Assembly: GCA_017430135.1 (NCBI GenBank)
Contig: JAFRNM010000016.1
Location: 1 to 58,117 of the forward strand
Origin: Clostridia bacterium
GTDB lineage: Bacteria; Bacillota; Clostridia; TANB77; CAG-508
Length of the DNA stretch: 58,117 nucleotides
Direction of reading: 5' to 3'
A model generated the notes under the pieces. That model made no database searches and had not been told where the DNA came from. It was given only the letters and a program-made list of their open reading frames with translations. Numbering within the stretch: position 1 is the stretch's first letter; every line of letters starts with the position of its first letter. The position numbers and the translations under genes were made by a program. Positions 43,569 to 53,517 of this stretch are shown one piece after another.

Positions 43569-43772
43569 CTATTTCTTTGCTTCTGCTATTTTTCTTTCAG
43601 TCAATACTGTATTTATTTTAGCTATATCTCTTTTAACCTCTTTTATTTTCATAGGATTATCTAATCCATTTGTAGCTAAACTAAATTTTAATTTGAATAG
43701 TTCTGTTTTTAGTTCACCTAATTCTTTTTCTAGTTCTGGTGAAGACATTTCTCTTATTTTATTTATCTTCAT
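43569..43772 (-). CDS. rpmC: 50S ribosomal protein L29
   Basis: 67 residues from ATG 43772 (AGGTG 6 nt upstream). Helical hairpin [20 protein letters not shown] ... [17 protein letters not shown]. Overlaps the end of rplP by 14 bases. Near the peptide exit tunnel. Confidence 0.97.
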   Translation of the reverse strand: MKINKIREMSSPELEKELGELKTELFKLKFSLATNGLDNPMKIKEVKRDIAKINTVLTERKIAEAKK

Positions 43773-44202
43773 CACTATCACCTACCTTTTCAGTTTCTCT
43801 TGCAACTATTTTTGTTTTATTAGGTAGTTTGTTCATTGCAAGCCTTAAAGCTTCTTTAGCAACTTCTTCTGATACTCCAGCAATTTCAAACATTACTCTT
43901 CCTGGTTTTACAACTGCAACCCAGTATTCTGGAGCTCCTTTACCTTTACCCATACGAGTACCAATTGGTTTTGATGTAATTGGTTTGTCTGGGAATATTT
44001 TAATCCAAACTTTTCCACCTCTTTTAATGTAACGAGTCATAGCAATACGGGCAGCTTCTATTTGGTTTCCAGTAATTAAACCAGCTGTTACAGCTTGAAT
44101 TCCATATTCTCCATCTGAAACAGTATTTCCTCTAGTTGCTTTTCCTCTCATTCTACCTTTTTGCATTTTTCTAAATTTTGATCTTTTTGGCATCAATGGC
44201 AT
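43759..44202 (-). CDS. rplP: 50S ribosomal protein L16
   Basis: 147 residues. [20 protein letters not shown] at the start and [20 protein letters not shown] in the core. Its start codon shares a base with the rpsC stop. Helps position A-site tRNA. Confidence 0.98.
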   Translation of the reverse strand: MPLMPKRSKFRKMQKGRMRGKATRGNTVSDGEYGIQAVTAGLITGNQIEAARIAMTRYIKRGGKVWIKIFPDKPITSKPIGTRMGKGKGAPEYWVAVVKPGRVMFEIAGVSEEVAKEALRLAMNKLPNKTKIVARETEKVGDSDEDK

Positions 44203-44858
44203 TATTGCTCTCCTCCTTCCACTTTCTTAGTTGGAAGAACTTCACCTTTATAAATCCAAACTTTAACACCGATTTTTCCATATGTTGTATCTGCTTCTGC
44301 AAATCCATAATCAATATCAGCTCTTAAAGTTTGTAGAGGAATATTTCCCTCTTTATAGAATTCAGTTCTAGCCATGTCTGCTCCACCTAATCTTCCAGAT
44401 ACTGCAGTTTTAATACCTAAAGCACCTGATTTAAGTGATTTTTGCATACATTGTTTCATAGCTCTTCTGAATGAAATTCTTCTTTCTAATTGTCCAGCGA
44501 TATTTTCTGCAACTAATTGTGCATCTGTATCTTGGTTTTCAACCTCTACTATATTTAGGTTTACATCTTTATTTATAAGTTTTTCAACTTCTTGTTTTAA
44601 GCTTTCTGCTCCAGCTCCACCTTTTCCTATTACTATTCCAGGTTTTGCTGTAAATAAATTAACTTTTACCATTTTAGCAGTTCTTTCAATTTCAATTTTT
44701 GAAATTCCAGCTGCATATAATTTTTTCTTTAAAAATTTACGAATTTTTTGATCTTCAACTAAATAATCTGCAAAATTTTTAGAATCTGCATACCATTTAG
44801 AATTCCAATCTTTTATGATTCCAACTCTTGCACCTGTTGGATGTACTTTTTGTCCCAT
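44202..44858 (-). CDS. rpsC: 30S ribosomal protein S3
   Basis: 218 residues. KH domain with [20 protein letters not shown] and C-domain [20 protein letters not shown]. At the mRNA entry site with helicase role. Confidence 0.98.
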   Translation of the reverse strand: MGQKVHPTGARVGIIKDWNSKWYADSKNFADYLVEDQKIRKFLKKKLYAAGISKIEIERTAKMVKVNLFTAKPGIVIGKGGAGAESLKQEVEKLINKDVNLNIVEVENQDTDAQLVAENIAGQLERRISFRRAMKQCMQKSLKSGALGIKTAVSGRLGGADMARTEFYKEGNIPLQTLRADIDYGFAEADTTYGKIGVKVWIYKGEVLPTKKVEGGEQ

Positions 44859-44882
44859 TTTGAATTTAGCCTCCTTTTCTTA

Positions 44883-45236
44883 CTAATTTCTTTCCTTTAA
44901 AACTATTGTTATATGACTTGTTCTTTTTCTTATTCTTACTGCACTACCTTTTGCAGCTGGTCTAATTCTTTTTAATGTTGGACCTTGGTTTGCATAGATT
45001 TCTGCAACATATAGGCTTTCAGTTTTCATTTCGTGGTTGTTTTCAGCATTTGCTATAGCTGATTTTAATAGTTTTTCTATAATTTCTGATGATGCTTTAG
45101 GTGTAAATTTTACAATTGCTAAAGCTTCGTCAACATCTTTTCCTCTAATTAAATCTGCAACTATTTTAACTTTTCTAGCTGAAATTCTTGCATATTTTAG
45201 AGTTGCACTAGCTTCTCTTACTACTGTTTCTTCCAC
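44883..45236 (-). CDS. rplV: 50S ribosomal protein L22
   Basis: 117 residues. [20 protein letters not shown] and the tunnel loop ending [20 protein letters not shown]. Lines the exit tunnel. Confidence 0.98.
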   Translation of the reverse strand: MEETVVREASATLKYARISARKVKIVADLIRGKDVDEALAIVKFTPKASSEIIEKLLKSAIANAENNHEMKTESLYVAEIYANQGPTLKRIRPAAKGSAVRIRKRTSHITIVLKERN

Positions 45237-45297
45237 TATATTTCCCTCCTTATTTTGTTAGAGATTTCTCTATTCTCTTATTTCTAAGTTTCTATTT

Positions 45298-45573
45298 TTA
45301 TTTTTTAGTTGTCTTTTCTCCTGCATGTCCTTTAAATGTTCTTGTAGGAGCAAATTCACCTAATTTATGGCCAATCATTTCTTCTGAAATGTAGATTGGA
45401 ACGTGTTTTCTTCCATCATGTACAGCTATTGTATGACCAACCATTTGTGGATATATTGTTGAAGCTCTTGACCATGTTTTTAGAACTTCTTTGTTTCCAG
45501 ATTCGTTCATAGCTTCAATTTTCTTTAATAATTTTTCAGCTACGAATGGTTTTTTCTTACTTGATCTTGACAT
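45298..45573 (-). CDS. rpsS: 30S ribosomal protein S19
   Basis: 91 residues. [20 protein letters not shown] and [20 protein letters not shown] are canonical. Sits in the 30S head with S13. Starts 5 nt after rplB stops. Confidence 0.98.
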   Translation of the reverse strand: MSRSSKKKPFVAEKLLKKIEAMNESGNKEVLKTWSRASTIYPQMVGHTIAVHDGRKHVPIYISEEMIGHKLGEFAPTRTFKGHAGEKTTKK

Positions 45574-45578
45574 ATCCT

Positions 45579-46400
45579 CTATTTCCTCCTTTTAACAATA
45601 AATTTATTTGATAATTTCTTTTTATTTCTTGTCTTGTATCCTAGTGCTGGTTTACCCCAAGGTGTTAATGGACCTGCGTGTCCTACTGGAGCTCTACCTT
45701 CACCACCACCATGAGGGTGATCTACTGGGTTCATTACAGAACCTCTAACTGTTGGTCTAATTCCCATATGTCTTGTTCTTCCTGCTTTACCAAGTTTTAC
45801 GTTTTCATGTTCTGAATTTCCTAAAACTCCTATTGTTGCTCTACATCTAGCTAGGATTAATCTCATTTCTCCTGAAGGTAATCTAACATGTGCATATTTT
45901 CCTTCTTTAGCCATTAATTGAGCACTTTGTCCTGCAGCTTTAACTAATTTTCCACCTTGTCCTGGATTTAATTCTATATTATGAATTAATGTACCTACTG
46001 GTATGCTAGATATTGGCATTGTGTTACCTGGTTTAATATCAACGTTTTCTCCAGATACAACTTTGCTTCCATCTGTAATTCCTTGTGGTGCTAATATATA
46101 TGCTTTTTCTCCATCTTCATATTGGATTAAAGCTATGTTTGCACTTCTGTTTGGATCGTATTCGATTCCAATAACTGTTGCTTCCATGTTGTCTTTATTT
46201 CTTTTAAAATCTATTATTCTGTATTTTTGTCTATTTCCGCCACCTTGATGTCTAACTGTGATTCTACCATATGAGTTTCTTCCTGCATTTTTCTTTTTCT
46301 TTGATAATAAAGATTTTTCAGGAGTTGTTTTTGTTATTTCAGCAAAATCTGATACAGTCATATTTCTTCTAGATGGTGTGTAAGCTTTAAAATGTTTCAT
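45579..46400 (-). CDS. rplB: 50S ribosomal protein L2
   Basis: 273 residues. Ends with the conserved [20 protein letters not shown] segment that includes the peptidyl-transferase-linked His, plus [20 protein letters not shown] near the start. Bridges the two subunits. Confidence 0.98.
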   Translation of the reverse strand: MKHFKAYTPSRRNMTVSDFAEITKTTPEKSLLSKKKKNAGRNSYGRITVRHQGGGNRQKYRIIDFKRNKDNMEATVIGIEYDPNRSANIALIQYEDGEKAYILAPQGITDGSKVVSGENVDIKPGNTMPISSIPVGTLIHNIELNPGQGGKLVKAAGQSAQLMAKEGKYAHVRLPSGEMRLILARCRATIGVLGNSEHENVKLGKAGRTRHMGIRPTVRGSVMNPVDHPHGGGEGRAPVGHAGPLTPWGKPALGYKTRNKKKLSNKFIVKRRK

Positions 46401-46626
46401 TACTTTCTCCTCTCAAAACGATGAAAACCTTCGCATTGCATTGTTAAAATTTTATTCAAAATTGCTCATGTACTTTTGTACACTCCGCATTTTTCATAAA
46501 ATTTTGCCTTGCACTACTCGCTTTTGATCGTTTCTCTTATTTTCTTAATATTTACGGATATTTTTTCCTGCTCCGCATAACAGATAAAATTTCTTTTCCG
46601 GGTTATTTCCCGATATTAATTAGGAA
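46401..46626. repeat. Intergenic palindromic element, type B copy 1 (rplW-rplB)
   Basis: A 226-nt spacer. AAACGATGAAAA is mirrored by TTTTGATCGTTT, AAAATTTTAT by ATAAAATTTT, with a GTAC-TTTT-GTAC inner hairpin. It contains CTTCGCAT and GCCTTGCACTACTCGCTTTT, both shared in near-identical form with 48253-48411. No ORF. Confidence 0.55.
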
Positions 46627-46974
46627 CTATGCTCCCATGAATTCATCAATTGAATCTTTATATTTCTTAGTCATCTTAACTGCTTTTCCACCTTTTCCTA
46701 GGTATGATTTTTCAGCTAATTCTGTATCTATTGTAACAACAGCTTTTTTCCAGTCTGATGTTTTACCAATATGATATCCAACTCTTTTTGTTTTTCCTTT
46801 AACAGTCATTGTATTTACTTTTAATACTTTAACTTCGAAAAGTTTTTCTACAGCTTTTGCTATATCAACTTTTGTTGCTTTTTTATTTACTTCAAAAGTG
46901 TATTTTCCTTGTTGTAATTCGTCGTTACTTTTTTCTGTAACTACTGGTCTAATTATTACTTCTTCAGCTAACAT
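46627..46974 (-). CDS. rplW: 50S ribosomal protein L23
   Basis: 115 residues, slightly long at the C-terminus. IIRPVVTEKSNDELQQGKYT and KVNTMTVKGKTKRVGYHIGK are typical. Docking site for trigger factor and SRP. Stop and start abut with rplD. Confidence 0.97.
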   Translation of the reverse strand: MLAEEVIIRPVVTEKSNDELQQGKYTFEVNKKATKVDIAKAVEKLFEVKVLKVNTMTVKGKTKRVGYHIGKTSDWKKAVVTIDTELAEKSYLGKGGKAVKMTKKYKDSIDEFMGA

Positions 46975-47598
46975 TTAAGCATACACCTCCTCTAATTTTT
47001 TAACAGTTTCTAGAGGTAGAACTAATTTATTGTATTTTAATAAATCATATACATTTATATTGTTTATTAAAATTGTTTTTACACCTTCAATATTTCTTGC
47101 TGACATTGCAACATTTTTGTTGCTTTCTGGAAGAACTATTAATGTTTTTCCTTCAACTTTTAGGTCTGCTAATGCTTTAACCATTGTTTTTGTTTTAATT
47201 TCAGCTAATTCTAATTTATCTACTACTGTTAATTCTTTTTCTAATACTTTAGAACTTAAAATTGACTTAATAGCAAGTCTCTTTTCTTTCTTGTTAACTG
47301 TATATTTATATGAACGAGGTTTTGGGCCTAAAGCTATACCACCTTTAATCCATTGTGGAGCTCTAATACTTCCTTGTCTTGCTCTACCTGTTCCTTTTTG
47401 TCTCCATGGCTTTCTACCACCACCGCTAACTTCAGCTCTTGTTTTTGTACTTTGTGTACCTTGTCTTTGATTAGCTAAATAGTTTACTAAAACGCTATGT
47501 ACTATAGCTTCGTTTGGTTCGATACCAAATACGCTATCTGCTAATTCTACATCACTAACTTTTTTACCTTTTAAATCATATACATCTATTTTTGGCAT
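46975..47598 (-). CDS. rplD: 50S ribosomal protein L4
   Basis: 207 residues with the tunnel loop TRAEVSGGGRKPWRQKGTGR. In many bacteria L4 also represses the S10 operon through its leader. A 340-nt leader with an attenuator is present upstream of rpsJ here, but I cannot tell whether L4 acts on it. Confidence 0.98.
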   Translation of the reverse strand: MPKIDVYDLKGKKVSDVELADSVFGIEPNEAIVHSVLVNYLANQRQGTQSTKTRAEVSGGGRKPWRQKGTGRARQGSIRAPQWIKGGIALGPKPRSYKYTVNKKEKRLAIKSILSSKVLEKELTVVDKLELAEIKTKTMVKALADLKVEGKTLIVLPESNKNVAMSARNIEGVKTILINNINVYDLLKYNKLVLPLETVKKLEEVYA

Positions 47599-47616
47599 TT
47601 TCTTTCCTCCTTCCTA

Positions 47617-48252
47617 CTATTTACTAGCCTTTACAGCTGATTTTACTTTTAGAATTGCTCCTTTTGCTCCTGGAACGCTTCCTTTTACTAATATTACATT
47701 TTTATCAAGGTCTACTCTTACAACATCTAAATTTTGAATTGTAATTGTAGCTCTTCCCATATGTCCTGGAAGTTTTTTACCTTTGAAAACTCTACCTGGT
47801 GTTGATGTTGGTCCCATTGAACCTGGTCTTCTGTGATACATTGAACCATGTCCCATTGGTCCTCTGTGTTGTCCATGTCTTTTGATAACACCTTGGAATC
47901 CTTTTCCTTTTGATGTTCCTTGAACATCTATTTTTTCTCCAGCTGTAAATACATCAGCTTTTAATTCATCTCCAACTTTGATTCCTTCTACTGAATCTAG
48001 TCTGAATTCTCTTAAATGTTTTTTGTTAGCTAATTTTGCTTTTGCAAAATGTCCTTTTTCTGGTTTGTTGATGTGTTTATCTTTTACATCTCCAAATCCT
48101 AATTGTATAGCTTGGTATCCATCTGTTTCAACTGTTTTTACTTGTGCTACAACACATGGTCCAGCTTCTATAACTGTTACTGGAATAACATTTCCTTTTT
48201 CATCAAAGATTTGTGTCATTCCAACTTTTCTTCCTATTATTCCTTTTTTCAT
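47617..48252 (-). CDS. rplC: 50S ribosomal protein L3
   Basis: 211 residues. Begins [20 protein letters not shown]; the central [20 protein letters not shown] loop reaches the peptidyl transferase centre. Early 50S assembly protein. Confidence 0.98.
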   Translation of the reverse strand: MKKGIIGRKVGMTQIFDEKGNVIPVTVIEAGPCVVAQVKTVETDGYQAIQLGFGDVKDKHINKPEKGHFAKAKLANKKHLREFRLDSVEGIKVGDELKADVFTAGEKIDVQGTSKGKGFQGVIKRHGQHRGPMGHGSMYHRRPGSMGPTSTPGRVFKGKKLPGHMGRATITIQNLDVVRVDLDKNVILVKGSVPGAKGAILKVKSAVKASK

Positions 48253-48411
48253 TTTCTTTCTTTCCTCCTATTGGCTGAATTGTCATTTATAAGCTTCGCA
48301 TACTGTGTTAAACTTCGCCTTGTACTGCTCGCTTCTAATTGCAATTTGTATGCAATTAGTCTTATAACCTCCAGCATTGGTTTTTGATTTTTTTACATAT
48401 TAAATATGCAA
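48253..48411. repeat. Intergenic palindromic element, type B copy 2 (rplC-rpsJ)
   Basis: A 159-nt spacer with TTATAAG/CTTATAA outer arms and CTAATTGC/GCAATTAG inner arms, plus CTTCGCAT, GTTAAA and GCCTTGTACTGCTCGCTTCT, matching the 46401-46626 spacer. No ORF. Confidence 0.55.
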
Positions 48412-48738
48412 TTACATTTTGATTTCTATATCAACACCAGCTGGTAATTCTAATTTTGTTAGACTTTCAACTGTTTTTTGTGTTGGGTAAAGAATATCTA
48501 TAACTCTTTTATGTGTTCTCATTTCAAATTGTTCTCTTGAATCTTTGTATTTGTGTGGAGAACGTAATATTGTTACGATTTCTTTTTGTGTTGGTAGTGG
48601 AATAGGTCCTGAAACCTTTGCTCCTGTTTTCTTAGCAGTATCTACTATCTTCTCAGCAGACTGATCTAAAACTACATGGTCATAAGCTTTAAGTCTTATT
48701 CTTATTTTTTCACTACTTACTACTGTACTTTTTGCCAT
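48412..48738 (-). CDS. rpsJ: 30S ribosomal protein S10
   Basis: 108 residues. [39 protein letters not shown] and [20 protein letters not shown] are canonical. First gene of the S10-spc-alpha supercluster; S10 is also NusE in antitermination. Confidence 0.98.
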   Translation of the reverse strand: MAKSTVVSSEKIRIRLKAYDHVVLDQSAEKIVDTAKKTGAKVSGPIPLPTQKEIVTILRSPHKYKDSREQFEMRTHKRVIDILYPTQKTVESLTKLELPAGVDIEIKM

Positions 48739-49094
48739 TGTAATTTTCCCTCCTTTTAAAATATTGTTTTTTGCCTTTTATTTAAGGACTTTTTAAAAAT
48801 TACTAGTTGGCAAGTTAAAACGCACTCTGGTGTTTTGAATATCACCTATATAAAAACCCAAAATATGCATGATAGTTTTGGGATAAGTGTGTTTTTAACA
48901 CAGCATTTTAAATTTGCAATCTTTATTAAGATTACACTTTAAATATACATATGCAACGTCCTTTGCGACTTACGGATAACGCAAATTACTTAACTTACCG
49001 CCTGGTCTTTGCCATGACATACTCCACCAAAGTTCCCTCCATCCCTTATTCCGTAAGGATGTAGCCACATTTGGCTTCTTCGCTTAATTCATGC
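48739..49094 (-). promoter_or_regulatory. S10 operon leader with attenuator
   Basis: The predicted leader is about 350 nt. It contains GC-richer folded segments and, about 120 nt before rpsJ, an intrinsic-terminator-like hairpin: minus strand CCCAAAA-N12-TTTTGGG (48882-48876 and 48863-48857) followed by TTTTTATATAGG. This is the layout of a transcription attenuator, as in autogenously controlled r-protein operons. The ligand is not identifiable from sequence. Confidence 0.6.
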
Positions 49095-49100
49095 CTATAT

Positions 49101-49129
49101 ATTATATAATGATTTTTCCCGTATGTCAA
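49101..49129 (-). promoter_or_regulatory. Promoter of the S10-spc-alpha operon
   Basis: Minus strand TTGACA (49129-49124), 17 nt, TATAAT (49106-49101): a perfect sigma-70 consensus. No equally good promoter was noticed inside the following 17 kb. Confidence 0.85.
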
Positions 49130-49172
49130 GCAAAATTTTAAAAAATCCCAGATTTTTCTGAGATTTTTAAAT

Positions 49173-50705
49173 TTATCTTTCTTCGTTTTCAATTTCTTTC
49201 ATCTTTTTATTCATTGTATAAGTATCAAATATTACAAATGGAATCTCTAATCCAGCTTGTCTCATCTTCTCTTTATACACTTCAATATTTCTTTTTTCTT
49301 CTTCAAAAGATAAATCTCTATATGAAATATACATCACATAAGATGGTTTCAAGGTTGCTAAATCAGTATTTCTAAACATCACTAATTCAGTATTTTGTTC
49401 GGCTTCATCTAGATTTAATAATTCTTCATAATTACATGAAAAATCTTTAAAATCATTTTCTGTTTCGATATATTCTATATTTTTATTAGAATGCATATTT
49501 CTATTCGATATTGTTGCAATTAAATCTGGTGATAAAGTATTTCTTGAAAATCCTAAAGCTAAATTTCCTCTTGTTCCCCTTATTTTTAAAATATTTTCAA
49601 ATTTTATTAACATACAGCTTAATTGATTGCTTGTGTTTACATTATATAACTCGCCATCATCCGATTGTCCAATAGCGTTTAAATCTAGCGACCTATTGGG
49701 AATAAAATTATTACTTTTGCTTTCATATTTTTTTCTTGCACTTTCATTCTCTTCAGAAGTTAATTTTCTCCCATACTCTTTTTCTAATTTATATATATAA
49801 TAATCTAAAGAAAATACTTTTTGATAAGTTCCAAAAAAATGTAAAATTGCACCTTCACCTAATTGAGATAAATCGTCTATTATAACATCCTTTAACCCAA
49901 ATTTCTTAGGCGAATATGCTCTATTTATTATATTCTCTCTATTATATATTTCATATTCCATGTATAAACTTTGAATTTTTTCTTTTATATCATTTGATAT
50001 ATATATAATATCTAAATAATCCATTTTCTGTATTGTATTTATTTCCTCTAAATATTTTGAATCGTGAGAAATCTGAGCTATTCTTCCTTTTAATAATTCG
50101 AGATTTTCGTATTTATTTAATGTGTCTTTATCCCAGACCTGTGAAAGTTTTACTAACTTTTTCCTTTGTTGATTAGTATATTTTTTTCCTTTTACCACAA
50201 TATTATAAAATATTCCCAAATCTAGTTCAGCCTTTATAAACCTTTCATGATGTACAATGTTTCTATATTTATACATATCAACCAATTCCGCAATTTTTTG
50301 TAATATTCCCATTAGAATATATTTTTCTTTTTCAGAAAGTTCTTCAGCTTTAAAATACTTTTTAACTATTTCTTTTAGATCATCTTCACCATAAATTTTT
50401 ACATGGTCTTCCATTAATCCATAAGAATTACGTGTTAAAATACTTTTATTTTTTATATATAAGTCATTCAAGTATTCTAAACAGATTCTATCTCCATAAT
50501 AACTAAATATGTTTTCAATTTTTTTCTTTGTAATTTTTTCCCTATCAAAAATACTTATTAAACAATCTGATGAATTTCTATAAACCTCTCTTGGATCAAT
50601 CCCATTCATATAGTCTGCAATATTTAATCCTGTTGTTTCTTTAAATTTTATCGCTAATTTTAAATTTGATTTTTCTTTATTTTTGTTCCTGTAAAAAAAA
50701 GCCAC
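49173..50705 (-). CDS. Hypothetical 510-residue soluble protein
   Basis: A charged, helical, cytoplasmic protein with no membrane segment and no recognised domain. Residues about 420-500 (CNYEELLNLDEAEQNTELVM, KPSYVMYISYRDLSFEEEKR) suggest a Rossmann-like C-terminal domain. It has its own promoter (50772-50744) and reads toward the S10 promoter region. Function unknown. Confidence 0.75.
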   Translation of the reverse strand: MAFFYRNKNKEKSNLKLAIKFKETTGLNIADYMNGIDPREVYRNSSDCLISIFDREKITKKKIENIFSYYGDRICLEYLNDLYIKNKSILTRNSYGLMEDHVKIYGEDDLKEIVKKYFKAEELSEKEKYILMGILQKIAELVDMYKYRNIVHHERFIKAELDLGIFYNIVVKGKKYTNQQRKKLVKLSQVWDKDTLNKYENLELLKGRIAQISHDSKYLEEINTIQKMDYLDIIYISNDIKEKIQSLYMEYEIYNRENIINRAYSPKKFGLKDVIIDDLSQLGEGAILHFFGTYQKVFSLDYYIYKLEKEYGRKLTSEENESARKKYESKSNNFIPNRSLDLNAIGQSDDGELYNVNTSNQLSCMLIKFENILKIRGTRGNLALGFSRNTLSPDLIATISNRNMHSNKNIEYIETENDFKDFSCNYEELLNLDEAEQNTELVMFRNTDLATLKPSYVMYISYRDLSFEEEKRNIEVYKEKMRQAGLEIPFVIFDTYTMNKKMKEIENEER

Positions 50706-50743
50706 TGAAATTCATCCTCCCCCTTTTTTATTATATCTTCTAT

Positions 50744-50772
50744 ATGATAACATATTTTCTCAAGTTAGTCAA
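50744..50772 (-). promoter_or_regulatory. Promoter of the 510-residue protein gene
   Basis: Minus strand TTGACT (50772-50767), 17 nt, TATCAT (50749-50744). Confidence 0.55.
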
Positions 50773-50818
50773 CATAAGAACGTTCCACTAATTATTTGAC
50801 AAAATTTATTGATTTATA

Positions 50819-50848
50819 TTGAACTTTTCCACAATTATGTGATATAAT
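50819..50848 (+). promoter_or_regulatory. Promoter of the DUF4364 gene
   Basis: TTGAAC (50819-50824), 18 nt, TATAAT (50843-50848), followed by AAGGAG and the ATG at 50877. Confidence 0.65.
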
Positions 50849-50876
50849 GCAGAAAAAAAGGTAAGGAGTGCTATTT

Positions 50877-51410
50877 ATGAAATTAAATTCAGATAATAAC
50901 GCTTTGGCCGAAAATAAAGTTTTAATATTATATTTATTAGAACAAATAAATGGAGATATTAAACAAGATGATTTATACAAAATTGTATCTTCAATTAATA
51001 ACGTTAATTATTTTTATTTTAAAGAAATATTAACAGATTTAATCGACTCAAAGCTAGTAGGAATCTACACAAAAGATAACGAGCCTTTAATAAAGATAAC
51101 ATCTGAAGGAAAAAATGCATTATCTCTTACAAATGATATTTTACCAGGAATTTTAAAGTTAAAAGCTGACAATGTTTTTAAACAAGAGCTTATAAATATA
51201 GAAGAAGCTTCATCTGTAATTGCTGAATTTACCCCAAAAAGTGAAAATGATTATACTATTAAATGTAAAATTGTTGAAAATAATGAAACTATTTTTGAGG
51301 TTAAAACATATGCTGGTTCGAGAGAAAGAGCCAAAAGGATTGTTGCTAATTGGAATAAGAATGCTCAAGAAATATATCCTAGTATTTTAAATTTATTATT
51401 AAAAGACTAA
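50877..51410 (+). CDS. DUF4364 family winged-helix protein
   Basis: 177 residues from ATG 50877 (AAGGAG 8 nt upstream). The N-terminal half is a winged helix (NKVLILYLLEQINGDIKQDD ... DSKLVGIYTKDNEPLIKITS) and the C-terminal half a small beta domain, as in DUF4364 proteins of Clostridia, which are probable transcription regulators. Confidence 0.85.
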   Translation: MKLNSDNNALAENKVLILYLLEQINGDIKQDDLYKIVSSINNVNYFYFKEILTDLIDSKLVGIYTKDNEPLIKITSEGKNALSLTNDILPGILKLKADNVFKQELINIEEASSVIAEFTPKSENDYTIKCKIVENNETIFEVKTYAGSRERAKRIVANWNKNAQEIYPSILNLLLKD

Positions 51411-51446
51411 AAAGCGAATATACCTATAATATTCGCCTTTTTAATT
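51411..51446 (+). terminator. Terminator after the DUF4364 gene
   Basis: AAGCGAATAT-ACCTATA-ATATTCGCCTTTTT on the plus strand directly after the stop codon. Confidence 0.85.
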
Positions 51447-51503
51447 ATTTAAAATAAGAAAAACAACTATATTCAAGTTGACCGAAATATAGTTGTTTAC
51501 TTT

Positions 51504-51580
51504 TGGTAGCGAAGGAGAGGATCGAACTCACGACCTTTCGGGTATGAACCGAACGCTCTAGCCAGCTGAGCTACTTCGCC
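51504..51580 (-). tRNA. tRNA-Met (anticodon CAT)
   Basis: A 77-nt cloverleaf with encoded CCA. The anticodon stem-loop is CGGTTCATACCCG, giving CAT. D-arm AGCTCAGCTGGCTAGAGC and T-arm GTGAGTTCGATCCTCTC are normal. Acceptor GGCGAAG/CTTCGCT starts with a G-U pair. It is elongator-like rather than initiator; a lysidine-modified Ile tRNA cannot be excluded. Confidence 0.93.
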
Positions 51581-51723
51581 ATGTTTTATTTATTTCTACG
51601 ACAATAACTATTATACTAGTAGTTTGGCATTTTGTCAAGAAAAAAACACAAGAAAATTTAATTTTCTTGTGTTTTTCTTTTTTAATTGTCATAACATCAA
51701 ACTATATTGTTTAATAATCCGCT

Positions 51724-52104
51724 TTATCTACCTTGTTGTCCTTGATTTGTTGTATGTGATCTAGGGGCAATTATTGAATTTACATTTTCAATATCTTTAT
51801 TAGATTCATTATTTTCTTTTTTTGAATCATATTTATATTTTTTATTATTTCTAACAGTCCCCAATTTTTTTCTTTCTTCAGAATGAACTACTTCATGTAT
51901 ATTTAATTGATTAGCTCTCTCTTCTTCATTTTCTAAACAATCTATTAATAATTTCTTTTGTTCCATAGTTAAAGTGGAATCATTTAAAATAACCTGTTTT
52001 TGTGATAATTCTTCTTGTGTACCGGCTATAAAGTTTTTAACTACTCCTCTAAAATCAAATCTTTTATTCTTTTTATTTAATTCTTTTTCAACTTTACTTT
52101 TCAT
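51724..52104 (-). CDS. Hypothetical small polar protein
   Basis: A 126-residue protein rich in Lys, Glu and Asn with no membrane segment. Residues 45-80 form a charged helix (TMEQKKLLIDCLENEEERAN) and the end is disordered (HTTNQGQQGR). No known family; codon use is like its neighbours. Confidence 0.6.
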   Translation of the reverse strand: MKSKVEKELNKKNKRFDFRGVVKNFIAGTQEELSQKQVILNDSTLTMEQKKLLIDCLENEEERANQLNIHEVVHSEERKKLGTVRNNKKYKYDSKKENNESNKDIENVNSIIAPRSHTTNQGQQGR

Positions 52105-52218
52105 AATTTTTTAAAGGCTTTCCTTTAATTTTTCACCTCTTTTTAATAAATTATATATATTTTATCATAAAATATCTTATAAATCAAGTATTTTTAGAAA
52201 AGTTGTTCCGTACTTATA

Positions 52219-52917
52219 CTAGTTTTTAGAATTTAAGCAATATTTTTTTATTATTTCTGCACATCTATTAGATGCTAATTCTAGGTTTTCGTCAAATGTT
52301 GATGCATTTTCACCATTGGGTATATCAGATATACACCTTATACTTATAAAAGGAATATCGTCTAAATAAGCTACCTGCGCTATTGATGCACACTCCATAT
52401 CTACAACATCAGCATTAAATTTTGCATTTATCTTATTTTTCATTTTTTCTTCAGTGCAAAAAATATCCCCAGAAGCTACTATTCCAATCTTAGTATTATA
52501 TTCTATTTTGATATCTTTTAGAAGAACTTTAAATTCATCTAATAATTGTTTATCACAATTTATAATTTCTCCTACGTTGCTTATATAGCCTTTTTTATGA
52601 CCAAAAGCAGTAATATCAAAGTCATGCTGTACAACATGTTTGGCTATTAAAATATCGCCAATATTCATAGAATTTGTTATAGCGCCTGCCGCACCAACAT
52701 TTAATATCTTTTCAACCCCAAACTCATCTATCAAAATTTGAGTAGTTCTTGCAGCATTAACCTTCCCAACTCCACTTTCAACTAGTATGCAATTTTTATT
52801 TTCTATATTACCTTTTTCAAATTTCAAGTTGAATTTTTCTATTACTTCTTTATTTTTCATCATTCTTTTTATAGGTTCTTTTTCTTCACTCATTGCAACT
52901 ATTATACCAATATTCAT
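52219..52917 (-). CDS. mtnN: 5'-methylthioadenosine/S-adenosylhomocysteine nucleosidase
   Basis: About 232 residues from ATG 52917 (GGAGG 8 nt upstream). Phosphorylase fold with GIIVAMSEEKEPI, VGAAGAI and VVDMECASIAQVAYL. It cleaves S-adenosylhomocysteine and methylthioadenosine, the by-products of SAM-dependent reactions, to recycle them. Confidence 0.95.
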   Translation of the reverse strand: MNIGIIVAMSEEKEPIKRMMKNKEVIEKFNLKFEKGNIENKNCILVESGVGKVNAARTTQILIDEFGVEKILNVGAAGAITNSMNIGDILIAKHVVQHDFDITAFGHKKGYISNVGEIINCDKQLLDEFKVLLKDIKIEYNTKIGIVASGDIFCTEEKMKNKINAKFNADVVDMECASIAQVAYLDDIPFISIRCISDIPNGENASTFDENLELASNRCAEIIKKYCLNSKN

Positions 52918-53042
52918 TATTATTTCCTCCAAAAGAATTATATATTATTTTTATAATTTTGTCTACATTTAAATAACTTTATAAGATTTGTTAGTAAAGT
53001 TTTTTATATTCTATGAAATTCGGAGAACTTTCCTATAATATA

Positions 53043-53067
53043 AAAAAGAGCCTTAATAGCTCTTTTT
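53043..53067 (-). terminator. Terminator after rplL
   Basis: AAAAAGAGC-CTTAATA-GCTCTTTTT; on the minus strand the stem is followed by TTTTTTATATT just after the rplL stop. Confidence 0.8.
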
Positions 53068-53077
53068 CATATATGAA

Positions 53078-53443
53078 TTATTGTAATTCAATTGTAGCTC
53101 CAACTTCTTCAAATTTAGCTTTTAAGTCTTCAGCTTCTTCTTTAGAAACATTTTCTTTAACTGTTTTTGGTGCTCCATCAACTAAGTCTTTAGCTTCTTT
53201 TAATCCTAATCCTGTAGCATCTCTAACTACTTTGATTACTTTAATTTTTTGATCACCAGCGTTTGCTAATACAACGTTGAATGATGATTTTTCTTCAGCA
53301 GCTCCTGCTACTGCTCCAGCTGCTGCTGGTGCTGCAGCTGCAACTGCAGATACTCCAAATTCTTCTTCAATAGCTTTTACTAAATCAGCTAATTCTACTA
53401 CTGTCATTTTTTTGATTTCTTCAATCATTTCTTCTTTATTCAT
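53078..53443 (-). CDS. rplL: 50S ribosomal protein L7/L12
   Basis: 121 residues from ATG 53443 (GGAGG upstream). N-terminal dimerisation domain, Ala-rich hinge ([20 protein letters not shown]) and C-terminal domain with [20 protein letters not shown]. Forms the stalk that recruits GTPase factors. Confidence 0.98.
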   Translation of the reverse strand: MNKEEMIEEIKKMTVVELADLVKAIEEEFGVSAVAAAAPAAAGAVAGAAEEKSSFNVVLANAGDQKIKVIKVVRDATGLGLKEAKDLVDGAPKTVKENVSKEEAEDLKAKFEEVGATIELQ

Positions 53444-53517
53444 TTTAAAATCCTCCATTTTAATTTAATATTTTATTTGGCAATATAAGCTCGCCACTCT
53501 ATTTCATTTTATTTGTT

